A stretch of DNA of 12,580 nucleotides from the NCBI GenBank assembly GCA_025924495.1, contig JAICIG010000229.1, positions 1 through 12,580 of the forward strand, written 5' to 3'. The first letter of the stretch is position 1; each line of letters opens with the position of its first letter. Position numbers and translations under genes: made by a program. Below the pieces are notes generated by a model that saw nothing but the letters and a program-made list of their open reading frames with translations, was not told the origin of the DNA and searched no databases. This stretch comes from Pirellulales bacterium. Its GTDB lineage: Bacteria > Planctomycetota > Planctomycetia > Pirellulales > JAICIG01. This document shows, piece by piece, positions 1 through 7,223 of this stretch.

Positions 1-1
1 C

Positions 2-1177
2 CACGGCAAGCACGTGCTGACCGAAAAGCTGATGGGCTATAGCGTCGGCCGCGCCAAGAGCATGGGGCGCGTGGCCAATCAGAAGAAGCTGCATCTGGCC
101 ACCGGTCATCAGCGGCACTACAGCATTCTGTACGACAACGCCGTCGACATGATCAAGCGCGGCCTGCTGGGCGACTTGCACTCGATCCGCGCTCAGTGGC
201 ACCGCACCAAAGATAGCTGGTATGCCAAACTGCCCAACGACGGGCTGGTGAAAGAACTCGAAAGCATGCAGAAGAAGCTGGCGGATGCCGTCGAGAAGAA
301 AGACAACGCCCGCATCGAAGCGGTCAGCATGCAAATTCGCGATCTCGAATATCGCTTGCTGGACAAGGACAAAGTGGACGCCGCCAAGTACGGCTATCAG
401 GGCAAGACCCTCACCCAGGGCTCGCTGAGCTATGAGTGCTCGCCGTTGGAAGAGTTGATTCGCTGGCGATTGTGGCAGCGCACCGGCGGCGGGTTGATGG
501 CAGAATTGGGCAGCCATCAGCTCGACGCGGCCGGCATCTTCTGCTCGGCCGTGCGCAAAGACGGCAAGAAGGCCAAGCCTCTCACGGTTTCGGCCGTCGG
601 CGGTCGCCATGTCTATCCGCTCGATCGCGAGTGCGACGATCACGTGTATTGCATGTACGAATTCCCCGGGCCGAACTACGACGAGGATCCGAACAAGAAG
701 ATCGTCGTCACCTACTCGTCGATCAACGGCAACGGCTTCGGCGGCTATGGCGAAGTAGTGATGGGAACCGACGGCACGCTGGTGCTGGAGAACGAGAAAG
801 ACGTCATGGTTTACCCGAACGCCGGGACCTCGACCCACGTGAAAGTGGCGGCGAACAAAGCGGGCGGCGCTGTGCTGAATACCAGCGAGAGCGGCGCTGC
901 TCCGGCCGCCGCCGTCGGCAAGAAGGCCATCGAAGCAGGCCCAATCAGCCGCGGCTACACGGAAGAAATGGAGCACTTCGCCTGGTGCATCCGCAACTTC
1001 GACTTCGAGCAGAACAAGCCCAAGTGCCATCCTGAGGTGGCGTTGGCCGATGCCGTCATCGCCCTGACGACGAACCTCGCGATCCAGCGTCACGAGCGGA
1101 TCGAGTTCAAGCCCGAGTGGTTTGACATCGCCAGCGACGAAACGCCCGAAGGCGAAAAGCCCGAAATGTCGGTCTGA
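2..1177 (+). CDS. Gfo/Idh/MocA family oxidoreductase, 5' end outside window
   Basis: Probable NAD(P)-dependent dehydrogenase acting on a sugar or cyclitol-type substrate. The frame is open from the first bases and reads HGKHVLTEKLMG, the family's conserved lysine motif (usually GKHVxxEKP) at the end of the Rossmann fold. The protein is therefore cut at its N-terminus, and the GTG at 14 is an internal valine, not a start. The dinucleotide-binding GxGxxG must lie upstream of the window. About 391 residues are visible. Lysine 9 of the visible part and His172 in GSHQLD match the conserved Lys and His positions; the usual Asp before the His is Glu here (AELGSH). Residues about 82-122 form a charged heptad-like helical stretch, looking like an insertion, and residues about 281-312 are a Gly/Ala-rich linker. 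Planctomycetes carry many paralogues, so the substrate cannot be named. The sugar isomerase-like gene downstream fits carbohydrate metabolism, but a 247-base gap with a hairpin separates them. Confidence 0.9.
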   Translation, partial: HGKHVLTEKLMGYSVGRAKSMGRVANQKKLHLATGHQRHYSILYDNAVDMIKRGLLGDLHSIRAQWHRTKDSWYAKLPNDGLVKELESMQKKLADAVEKKDNARIEAVSMQIRDLEYRLLDKDKVDAAKYGYQGKTLTQGSLSYECSPLEELIRWRLWQRTGGGLMAELGSHQLDAAGIFCSAVRKDGKKAKPLTVSAVGGRHVYPLDRECDDHVYCMYEFPGPNYDEDPNKKIVVTYSSINGNGFGGYGEVVMGTDGTLVLENEKDVMVYPNAGTSTHVKVAANKAGGAVLNTSESGAAPAAAVGKKAIEAGPISRGYTEEMEHFAWCIRNFDFEQNKPKCHPEVALADAVIALTTNLAIQRHERIEFKPEWFDIASDETPEGEKPEMSV

Positions 1178-1206
1178 GCCGAAGAGGTAGAGCGACAAAA
1201 GGCGAG

Positions 1207-1226
1207 CCGGAGGCATCAGCCTCCGG
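1207..1226 (+). terminator. Perfect 8-bp hairpin after the oxidoreductase gene
   Basis: CCGGAGGC (1207-1214) and GCCTCCGG (1219-1226) pair perfectly around a 4-base ATCA loop, 29 bases after the stop codon. No T-tract follows, so intrinsic termination is uncertain. It may be an mRNA 3'-end stabiliser or one copy of a dispersed intergenic palindrome. From memory, similar GC-rich palindromes between genes are frequent in planctomycete genomes. Confidence 0.5.
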
Positions 1227-1411
1227 ATTGCTGGACCTCATGGTTCATTCATCTACGCTTGCCGCGACGGCGAACGGTTTGCCGATGGCGGTTTGTTTCT
1301 GGTAGGTTATTGCCGACCGGGCAGATCCAGGTCGCCGCGAATCAACAGTTGATCGCAGATCGATCTGGTCGAACATCAGCCTGCTCGAAGACCAACCTGC
1401 CGGAAATCAAC

Positions 1412-1417
1412 AAGGAG
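1412..1417 (+). promoter_or_regulatory. Shine-Dalgarno AAGGAG that fixes a GTG start
   Basis: AAGGAG ends 7 bases before the GTG at 1425. This supports the GTG as the true start of the sugar isomerase/epimerase gene; the sequence before it shows no family-like extension. Confidence 0.75.
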
Positions 1418-1424
1418 CACTGCG

Positions 1425-2276
1425 GTGGAAAAGTGGCCGATCGGCGTCTTTGCCAGCATTGATGCGGGCTTAGGGGTCAAGCTTGAGGTGGCCCGCGAGT
1501 TGGGCGTGCCCACCATTCAACTGCATGCGCCCGCGCCCGCGACTCGCACTCCGGAACATGCCAAAGCGTTTTTAGGCCGCCTGAAAGAGGCCGGCATCAC
1601 GCTGACTGCCGTGTTCGGCGGCTTCGAGGGCGAAAGCTACGCCGATATCCCCACGGTCGTGAAGACGGTCGGCCTCGTGCCGCCCGAAACACGCGCGGCG
1701 CGCACAAAGGAGATGAAAGAAATCTCCGACTTTGCCAGGCTGCTGGGCTGCCCGGTGGTGGCGCTGCACCTGGGCTTCGTTCCCCACGACGTCTCCGATC
1801 CGCTCTATGCCGAGGTTCTCGACATCACGCGCGACCTCTGCGATCACTGCAAAAAGAACGGCCAGGCGCTGAATCTCGAAACCGGACAAGAGCCGGCTGA
1901 CACGCTCTTGAAATTCATTCACGACGTCGGCCGCGACAACCTGTTCATCAATTTCGACCCGGCCAATATGATTCTCTACGGTTCGGGCGAACCGATTGCC
2001 GCACTGAAAAAGGTGGGCAAATACGTGCGCAGCATCCACTGCAAGGATGGCACATGGGCCAAGAACCCGGGGAAAGAATGGGGCGCCGAAGTGCCGTTGG
2101 GCCAGGGGGACGTCGGCATGGAGAACTATCTCCGCGCGTTGCTCGAAATCGGCTACGAGGGCCCGCTGACGATCGAACGCGAAATTCCCCAGGAGCCCGA
2201 ACGACAAAAGGCCGAGATCGGCCATGCAGTGCGGCTGCTGACCGAACTGAAGGTCAAGTTGGGCGTCAATCGCTGA
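1425..2276 (+). CDS. Sugar phosphate isomerase/epimerase (xylose isomerase-like TIM barrel)
   Basis: A 283-residue protein of the AP-endonuclease-2/xylose-isomerase-like TIM-barrel family, which interconverts keto- and aldo-sugars or epimerises them with a divalent metal. It starts at GTG 1425 behind a good Shine-Dalgarno sequence. The metal-ligand pattern of the family is visible in order: Glu152 (LNLETG), Asp178 (NFDPANM), His205 (SIHCKDG) and Glu251 or Glu253 (TIERE). The length is normal for the family. It has no signal peptide, so it is probably cytoplasmic. In planctomycetes such proteins often sit beside Gfo/Idh/MocA oxidoreductases, as here. The exact substrate cannot be read from the sequence; an inosose- or hydroxypyruvate-isomerase-like role is possible but unsupported. 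The next gene begins 58 bases downstream on the same strand, so cotranscription is possible. Confidence 0.88.
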   Translation: MEKWPIGVFASIDAGLGVKLEVARELGVPTIQLHAPAPATRTPEHAKAFLGRLKEAGITLTAVFGGFEGESYADIPTVVKTVGLVPPETRAARTKEMKEISDFARLLGCPVVALHLGFVPHDVSDPLYAEVLDITRDLCDHCKKNGQALNLETGQEPADTLLKFIHDVGRDNLFINFDPANMILYGSGEPIAALKKVGKYVRSIHCKDGTWAKNPGKEWGAEVPLGQGDVGMENYLRALLEIGYEGPLTIEREIPQEPERQKAEIGHAVRLLTELKVKLGVNR

Positions 2277-2334
2277 CGCAGCGGCCTCGCGACTAACTAC
2301 GGACGGCTGACACACACAGAACAAGGACGACCGC

Positions 2335-2637
2335 ATGCCGAAGGTTTCGATCACCATTCCCCATGTCTTAGGCCGAGACGTGGCTGCCGAACGACTCAAG
2401 CACTTCATGGAGCGGCTGAAGGAAAAGCACCAGGACAAGGTCGGCGATCTAAAGGAGGAGTGGTCGGGCGACACCATGAAATTCAGCTTCACGACCTTCG
2501 GCTTCAAAATCTCGGGCACGGGCGCGCTGACCGAATCGGACGTGAAGATGGATATCGATCTGCCTTTCGCCGCCATGATGTTCAAAGGCAAAATCGAAAG
2601 CGAAATCCGCGAAACGCTGACTCGCATCTTGCAGTAG
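2335..2637 (+). CDS. Polyhydroxyalkanoic acid system family protein (small)
   Basis: A 100-residue protein starting MPKVSITIPHVLG with AAGGA 7 bases upstream of the ATG. The pattern is an N-terminal 'PH.LG..A..RL' segment, a charged helix (residues about 16-35), then beta strands with GxxMxFSFxTFGFKISG and the block LPFAAMMFKGKIE near the C-terminus. This matches my recollection of the PHA-granule-region family (PF09650), often annotated as polyhydroxyalkanoic acid system protein. The family is named for its genomic link to PHA granules in some proteobacteria; no biochemical activity is well established. No phaC or phasin is visible here, so a PHA role is only an inference from the family name. 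It is soluble, with no signal peptide, and lies 58 bases after the isomerase gene, possibly in the same transcript. Confidence 0.8.
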   Translation: MPKVSITIPHVLGRDVAAERLKHFMERLKEKHQDKVGDLKEEWSGDTMKFSFTTFGFKISGTGALTESDVKMDIDLPFAAMMFKGKIESEIRETLTRILQ

Positions 2638-2832
2638 GCGCCTGGCCGCGAACCGGCGCCGTTGCGTCTTATCGCCACGACCGTTGCTGGCCGGACTCTT
2701 CCGTGTGCGGCAATCGATCATCCGGCGGCTAACGCTTTCCCCTTGCCGCCGCTGGCCCCGGGCCCGCGCCGCCGCCACAATCACTACAGACCGGCCGCTT
2801 GCTCGATTCGGCCTGCCAAAAGCCTTGCCTGT

Positions 2833-2860
2833 TTGACAGCCCGCCGCGCAAACCTATGTT
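2833..2860 (+). promoter_or_regulatory. Sigma70-like promoter candidate for the CheY-like gene
   Basis: A perfect TTGACA (2833-2838), a 16-base spacer and TATGTT (2855-2860, four of six matches to TATAAT). Transcription would start near 2867 and leave a leader of roughly 165 bases before the ATG at 3032. This is the best promoter match noticed in the window, but it was found by eye only. Confidence 0.45.
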
Positions 2861-3017
2861 TTCCCGCGGCAAGGCGGCGCCGCATTGGGTATGCCGCCTC
2901 GGAGCCTCGTTAGCGTGGCTCATGCAGCGGCGCTTTCGCGAGGCGGCCCCGAGAGGCCGATGCGATTGCTGCCGATGGTTGGCCGAAACATACGGAACAG
3001 GCTGCCCAGCCTAACTT

Positions 3018-3022
3018 AGGAG
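3018..3022 (+). promoter_or_regulatory. Shine-Dalgarno AGGAG that decides the CheY-like start
   Basis: AGGAG lies 3 bases before an in-frame GTG (3026), too close, and 9 bases before the ATG at 3032. The spacing favours the ATG. Confidence 0.6.
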
Positions 3023-3031
3023 ATTGTGACG

Positions 3032-3382
3032 ATGAGCCTGCGAGTCCTGGTAGCCGACGACTCAAGCACCATGCGTAAAATCATCACCCGCTCGCTGCTT
3101 GCGGTCGGGGCCGGCGAACCCACCGAGGCGGCCGACGGCGCCGAGGCAGTTGCCAAGTTCAAGCCGGGCGAATTCGACTTAGTACTCACGGATTGGAACA
3201 TGCCGGGCAAGACCGGTCTGGAAGTCGTCAAGGAAATCCGCGCCCAGGATGCTCAGGTGAAGATCATGATGGTCACCACCGAGGCCGAAAAGACGCGCGT
3301 CGTCCAGGCCATCGAGGCGGGCGTCTCCGACTATCTCGTCAAGCCGTTCACCGCCGACGTCCTGCGCGAAAAGTTGCAATAG
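3032..3382 (+). CDS. Single-domain CheY-like response regulator
   Basis: A 116-residue stand-alone receiver domain. It has the acidic pair Asp9-Asp10 (VADDSSTMRKI), the phosphoacceptor Asp54 (LTDWNMPG), the switch Thr82 (MVTTEA), Tyr101 and the invariant Lys104 (VKPF). The DDSSTMRK and DWNMP motifs are close to those of chemotaxis CheY. There is no output domain, so it should work by protein-protein contact after phosphorylation by a histidine kinase encoded elsewhere. Start chosen at ATG 3032; GTG 3026 would add only two residues and is badly spaced from the AGGAG. No chemotaxis or kinase gene is visible nearby, so it is an orphan here and 'CheY' describes the domain type, not a proven flagellar role. 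It converges on the next gene with 18 bases between the stops. Confidence 0.92.
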   Translation: MSLRVLVADDSSTMRKIITRSLLAVGAGEPTEAADGAEAVAKFKPGEFDLVLTDWNMPGKTGLEVVKEIRAQDAQVKIMMVTTEAEKTRVVQAIEAGVSDYLVKPFTADVLREKLQ

Positions 3383-3400
3383 TTCGGGTTGTAGGACTCG

Positions 3401-4522
3401 CTACTTGGGCGCCGGATAGATATCGAGCGTTTTGTCCCGCCGGCGGAACATCAAGCCCGCGGGCTCGAGCGCCGCTTGGAACAGTTCGTCGAGCGAGACC
3501 TTGTCCACGCTGAAAGACACGCGGCGGTCGAGCGAAATGTCGGCCGCTTTCAGCGCCGGCTCATCGATGTGCAGTTGCAATGCCAGCCGCTGTCCTAGCT
3601 CCTTGAGCACCGGACCGAGCGGCTGGTCTCGTACGGCGAGCGTGTAGACCTCGGACCCCCCCGCAGCCGGCTTCGCCGCCTGCGACTTGCCGCTGAGCAT
3701 TTCGTGGTCTTCGACCGTGCCGCGAACGATGATCTTCTCGCCCGCCGCTTCCATCCGCGCGTTCGGCACAACTTGAGCCCACTTCTTCAGCAACCGCTCC
3801 GGATCTTTTCCCGCCGCATAACTGCGTTCGAGGACGACCTGGGACGGCGTCTCAATCAGCGTGACGCGCTCGCCGTCGGAATCAAACTCAAACGTCAGAT
3901 CGAACTCATTGGCGATCAGCGTCAGCCGCTCGACCCACGACAGCGGCGGCAAGTCGGCGGCCGCCCATAGATCGTGCGGAATCTGCTCCGTGCCGGAGAG
4001 CTCGATCTTCGCTTCCGCCGCCAAAGACTGGATCAACTCGCGCGGCGTCACGAAATCTTCCCAGCGCCACGGCTGCTGTCGGGTGAACGGCAACCGACGT
4101 TTAGTCGGCAAGGATTTCGCATCGCTGGTGCGCAGCGCGGCCAGGGTGCGCAATCGGTGCGCGGCAGTCGGCGGCCCCAAGTAGACGAGCGGCCCGTACC
4201 ACGAGACGCCAAGTTGCTGCGATCTCGCCAGGCGCTCCAAGGCAATTTCCAGCGGCACATCCTGCAGACTCTCGCTCAACAGCGTCCCAGGATCGATGCG
4301 CCGGTCGAGCAAGATGGCTACACTTTGGCTGCGCGACAAATCGGCCAGGCCCTTGCGAAACGGAACGTCGGTCCAGGCAAGTTTGACGGGTTGCGCAAGC
4401 TGCTGCCGCAGCGCCGGGCCTGTAAGCCATTCTTCAGACTCGGCGACGCGCAAACCGGACGCAGTCAGCCCGCAAGCAACCAGGCCGGCAATTAGCGCTC
4501 GCTTCCAAAGTGAATGACGCAT
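3401..4522 (-). CDS. Exported protein of secretin-N/STN-like modules, no pore domain
   Basis: A 373-residue protein with an N-terminal export signal (residues 1 to about 27; basic MRHSLWKR then a short hydrophobic stretch). Leu14-Val-Ala-Cys17 also fits a lipobox, so it may be a lipoprotein. After that I see module 1 at about 46-118 (DVPFRKGLADLSRSQ, then LQDVPLEIALERL), typical of the short secretin/TonB N-terminal fold (STN/N0). Module 2 is a similar but diverged unit at about 153-226. Module 3 at about 228-272 resembles a secretin N1 unit (DPERLLKKWAQVVPNARM, then IIVRGTVEDH). Module 4 is a further STN-like unit at about 292-372 (RDQPLGPVLKELGQRL, then VSLDELFQAAL). There is no C-terminal secretin beta-barrel and no membrane segment. 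It probably acts in the periplasm or at the outer membrane, perhaps as a docking or scaffold protein; function unknown. No clear Shine-Dalgarno sequence precedes the ATG. Confidence 0.75.
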   Translation of the reverse strand: MRHSLWKRALIAGLVACGLTASGLRVAESEEWLTGPALRQQLAQPVKLAWTDVPFRKGLADLSRSQSVAILLDRRIDPGTLLSESLQDVPLEIALERLARSQQLGVSWYGPLVYLGPPTAAHRLRTLAALRTSDAKSLPTKRRLPFTRQQPWRWEDFVTPRELIQSLAAEAKIELSGTEQIPHDLWAAADLPPLSWVERLTLIANEFDLTFEFDSDGERVTLIETPSQVVLERSYAAGKDPERLLKKWAQVVPNARMEAAGEKIIVRGTVEDHEMLSGKSQAAKPAAGGSEVYTLAVRDQPLGPVLKELGQRLALQLHIDEPALKAADISLDRRVSFSVDKVSLDELFQAALEPAGLMFRRRDKTLDIYPAPK

Positions 4523-4667
4523 GCCTTCATCTTGCGATAAATTGACTTTTGACTGAAGCGGAAAACGGATCGCCTTCCCCGATTTTTTCGCTAGCTGATC
4601 GGCGCGGGCTGGTTACACTGAAACTTACGGCGACCGCCGGTCCGCACCTGATAGGAACTGGTTCGCC

Positions 4668-5420
4668 ATGCAATCGTTTTGCCGTTCGTTTGAGCTTGCC
4701 GTCCGCCCCGCGAAGGTTCGCGACGCATCAGCCGCTGTTTCTGTTGGAGCCATGTTTGTGAGCGACGCATCGCCTCGTACGCCATTGCTGGAGGCCTGGT
4801 ACCAGGAGTACCTCGAGCGCCATGACACTGCGGCGTTCATGATGCAGATCTCGTCGACTTACCTGGTCGGCACGTTGGAACGGCTGGCCCGCGCCGGTTC
4901 GCGAATGTCGCGCCGGGGGGCCGTGCTGGGACTCGGCCTGATCAGCGACTATGCCTCGAATCAGGCGCTCGGCGAAGCGCTGCAGGATGAAGATCGCGGC
5001 GTGCGCACGCTGGCCGAAAATGCGCTGCGCTCGATCTGGTGTCGGCTCGGGACCCGGCAGCAGCAGGATTTATTGGCTGCCGTCATCCGCGCCAATTCCG
5101 CCCGCCACTTTCCTTCGGCCATCGCTCGAGCCGGCGAACTGTTGGCCGAAGCGCCCTGGTTCGCGGAGGCTTGGAATCAACGCGCGATTGCCTATTACGG
5201 CTGCGGGCTGTTTCCTGAGTCGATCGCCGATTGCCATCAGGCGCTCGACATCAATCCATATCACTTCGGCGCCGCGGCGGGCATCGGGCAGTGCTATCTG
5301 CAGCTCGGCAGACCGCAATTGGCCTTGGAAAGCCTGCGGCGTGCGCTAAGATTGAATCCCAACCTGGAAGGCGTCCGCGCTCACGTGGTCGCCCTGGAAC
5401 GGACGACGGGCACGAAGTAA
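4668..5420 (+). CDS. HEAT-repeat plus tetratricopeptide-repeat protein
   Basis: A 250-residue helical-repeat protein. Residues about 64-125 look like HEAT-type helices (GTLERLARAGSRMSRRGAVLGLG, then ALGEALQDEDRGVRTLAENALRSIW). Residues about 162-197 and 198-232 are two TPR units (AWNQRAIAYYGCGLFPESIADCHQAL and GAAAGIGQCYLQLGRPQLALESLRRALRLNP). It has no signal peptide or membrane segment and no catalytic motif, so protein-protein contact is the likely role. The start is uncertain: ATG 4668 has an AGGA 11 bases upstream, while ATG 4752 (residue 29, MFVSDASPRTP) begins closer to the part that looks conserved, but its TTGGAG is only 2 bases away. The gene is divergent from the STN-like gene, and 117 bases separate it from glpD. 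I recall similar uncharacterised proteins in planctomycetes, but cannot assign a process. Confidence 0.78.
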   Translation: MQSFCRSFELAVRPAKVRDASAAVSVGAMFVSDASPRTPLLEAWYQEYLERHDTAAFMMQISSTYLVGTLERLARAGSRMSRRGAVLGLGLISDYASNQALGEALQDEDRGVRTLAENALRSIWCRLGTRQQQDLLAAVIRANSARHFPSAIARAGELLAEAPWFAEAWNQRAIAYYGCGLFPESIADCHQALDINPYHFGAAAGIGQCYLQLGRPQLALESLRRALRLNPNLEGVRAHVVALERTTGTK

Positions 5421-5466
5421 TCGACGCGCAGTTGAATTCAGGGGACCTCTCCGGCAGGTCTGTCGG

Positions 5467-5472
5467 TACAAT
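5467..5472 (+). promoter_or_regulatory. Possible -10 element upstream of glpD
   Basis: TACAAT (five of six matches to TATAAT) lies 65 bases before the glpD ATG in the 117-base gap. No convincing -35 is found at 16-18 bases upstream; TTGAAT at 5432-5437 is too far away. Weak call. Confidence 0.2.
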
Positions 5473-5537
5473 CTCGAAACGCGGTACGTTACCAATCGAC
5501 GGAAGGCGCACCGCTTGCGCAAACATTCGCACTTCTC

Positions 5538-7223
5538 ATGTCCGACGGAAAGGGACCTGTCGTTATCCTCGGCGCCGGCATCAACGGCGCGGCCCTGGCG
5601 CGCGAACTCACGCTAGGCGGCCTGTCGGTCATCGTCGTTGACACGCACGATCTGGCGTTTGGGGCTACGGCCTACTCGTCGCGATTGATTCATGGCGGAC
5701 TGCGCTATCTTGAGTATGGCGAATTCGCTCTGGTGAAAGAGTCGCTCGCAGAGCGTACGCGTCTGCTGCGTCTGGCGCCGCAGTTCGTCCGTCCGCTCAA
5801 GCTGTTCATTCCGGTTTCGAATCGATTCGGCGGTCTGCTGGCTTCCGTCGGTCGATTTCTCGGCTGGGGTCGCGGGCGCGCCGCCGCCAAATCGGCCGGG
5901 TCGCGCGGCGTCTGGCTGGTGCGTGCAGGGTTGCGGCTTTACGACCTTTACGCGCGCGACCCTCAACTGCCGAAGCACCAGACGCTGCGCACTGCCCGGC
6001 AGCATGAAGTGCGGCTGGATGCGCAAACGTATCCGTGGCTCTGCGCTTACTACGATGCGCAAATTCGGTTTCCTGAAAGATTCGTCGTCGCGCTGCTCGA
6101 CGATGCTCGCCAGGCCGCGGCTAAGAAAGAGGTTTCCTTCGAGGTCTTCACCTATCACAGGGCCGAACTGATCGGAAACAAACTCAGCATCTATCCGCAA
6201 GCCGCCGGAGCGGCGGCAATCAAAACGGTGGAACCAGCGGCGATCGTAAACGCCACCGGCGCCTGGGTCGATCGTACGCTCCAGCAATTGCATGTGTCCG
6301 CGCCGACCATGATGGGCGGCACGAAGGGGAGCCACTTCATCACCAACCATGCGGGCTTGCGCGAGGCGCTCGGCGACCACGGCCTGTATGCCGAAGCCGC
6401 CGACGGCCGGCCCGTATTCATTCTTCCTTTCGGCAAGGCATCGCTCGTCGGCACGACCGATCTGCCCTACGAAGGCGACCCGGCCAATGCCGTGGCCACG
6501 CCTGCCGAACTCGATTACCTGCTCGGCACGGTCAACTCGCTGATTCCCGGCATGAAGCTGACATCGGCCGACATCGATCTGCATTACTGCGGCGTGCGGC
6601 CGCTGCCTTACGTCGGCCCATCGGCGCCGGCCGCGGTGACGCGCCGGCACTGGCTCGAAGAGCACGCCAACCCAAATGTCCCTTTGTACTCCGTCATCGG
6701 CGGCAAGTTGACGACGTGTCGCTCATTGGCTGAGGAATCGGCGCAGGCGATCCGCCAACGCCTCAGCCTGCCCCCCAGCGCCAATAGCCGCGAGCGACCG
6801 ATTCCCGGTGGAGCGAATTATCCCGGCAGTCCACAAGCTCTCGAAGCGGAAATCAATCGCCTGGCTGGCAAGTTCGGCCTGGATCCTCGCGCGATCGAGG
6901 CGGTTTGGCGGTTGCGCGGCACGCAGACCGAAGCGATCCTTTCCGAGTGCCTGGGAGAGAACAAGCGACTGCTAACCGGCGTCGATCTGCCGCTCGATTT
7001 CGCACGCTGGGTCGTCCGGCACGAATGGGTGCGGCGGCTCGACGACCTGGTTGAGCGTCGATTGATGCTGCTGTACGATCGGCGACTGTCTGAGCAATGC
7101 TTGCGTCCGTTGGCGGAATTGCTCGTCGAGGCGGACCTGATTCGATCGGAGGACCTGCAATCCGAGGTGCAGCAGACCGCCGAGCGGCTGCGCAAGCACT
7201 TCGGCAAGCAACTGGCATCATGA
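5538..7223 (+). CDS. glpD: Glycerol-3-phosphate dehydrogenase, FAD-dependent
   Basis: A 561-residue aerobic-type GlpD. It oxidises sn-glycerol-3-phosphate to dihydroxyacetone phosphate and passes electrons through FAD to the membrane quinone pool. The N-terminal FAD-binding fold has [10 protein letters not shown] (Gly12, Gly14, Gly17) and ends its second strand at Asp35. The family signature [16 protein letters not shown] spans about 47-62. Further motifs are [11 protein letters not shown] from Gly305 and [13 protein letters not shown] from Gly388, which close the FAD/substrate site. Residues about 425-550 form the helical C-terminal domain of the family (DAO_C type). The length is normal, and there is no signal or membrane helix, fitting a peripheral inner-membrane enzyme. 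The ATG has no obvious Shine-Dalgarno sequence. Its stop overlaps the glpK start by ATGA, so the two are translationally coupled. Confidence 0.95.
   Translation: MSDGKGPVVILGAGINGAALARELTLGGLSVIVVDTHDLAFGATAYSSRLIHGGLRYLEYGEFALVKESLAERTRLLRLAPQFVRPLKLFIPVSNRFGGLLASVGRFLGWGRGRAAAKSAGSRGVWLVRAGLRLYDLYARDPQLPKHQTLRTARQHEVRLDAQTYPWLCAYYDAQIRFPERFVVALLDDARQAAAKKEVSFEVFTYHRAELIGNKLSIYPQAAGAAAIKTVEPAAIVNATGAWVDRTLQQLHVSAPTMMGGTKGSHFITNHAGLREALGDHGLYAEAADGRPVFILPFGKASLVGTTDLPYEGDPANAVATPAELDYLLGTVNSLIPGMKLTSADIDLHYCGVRPLPYVGPSAPAAVTRRHWLEEHANPNVPLYSVIGGKLTTCRSLAEESAQAIRQRLSLPPSANSRERPIPGGANYPGSPQALEAEINRLAGKFGLDPRAIEAVWRLRGTQTEAILSECLGENKRLLTGVDLPLDFARWVVRHEWVRRLDDLVERRLMLLYDRRLSEQCLRPLAELLVEADLIRSEDLQSEVQQTAERLRKHFGKQLAS

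Larger units (their letters stand above)
2638..3031 (+). other. Long GC-rich gap and probable leader of the CheY-like gene
   Basis: This 394-base stretch has no convincing gene; the short open frames in it have no recognisable protein pattern. It contains a sigma70-like promoter (2833-2860) and, downstream of it, a structured segment of about 165 bases. There AGGCGGC (2872-2878) and CGAGGCGGC (2939-2947) can each pair with the same GCCGCCTCG (2893-2901). A 10-bp palindrome lies at 2874-2883, and a small hairpin pairs CGGCC (2944-2948) with GGCCG (2955-2959). Confidence 0.5.

Noticed and set aside
14..16. GTG at 14 as the start of the oxidoreductase
   Set aside because: The frame is open before it and reads HGKH, completing the conserved GKHVxxEK motif; the gene is cut by the window edge.
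2637..2660. GGCGCC...GGCGCC as a terminator after the PHA-family gene
   Set aside because: Only a 6-bp stem of two self-complementary hexamers with no T-tract; expected by chance at this GC content.
1572..2678. Long minus-strand open frame of 368 codons
   Set aside because: It lies opposite the well-supported sugar isomerase and PHA-family genes and has no recognisable motif; it is a high-GC antisense shadow.
4542..4570. TTGACT at 4542 as a promoter for the HEAT/TPR gene
   Set aside because: No -10-like hexamer occurs at 16-18 bases; only the -35-like half is present.
5613..6665. Minus-strand open frame of 350 codons
   Set aside because: It is entirely antisense to glpD, arginine-rich and without domain signals.
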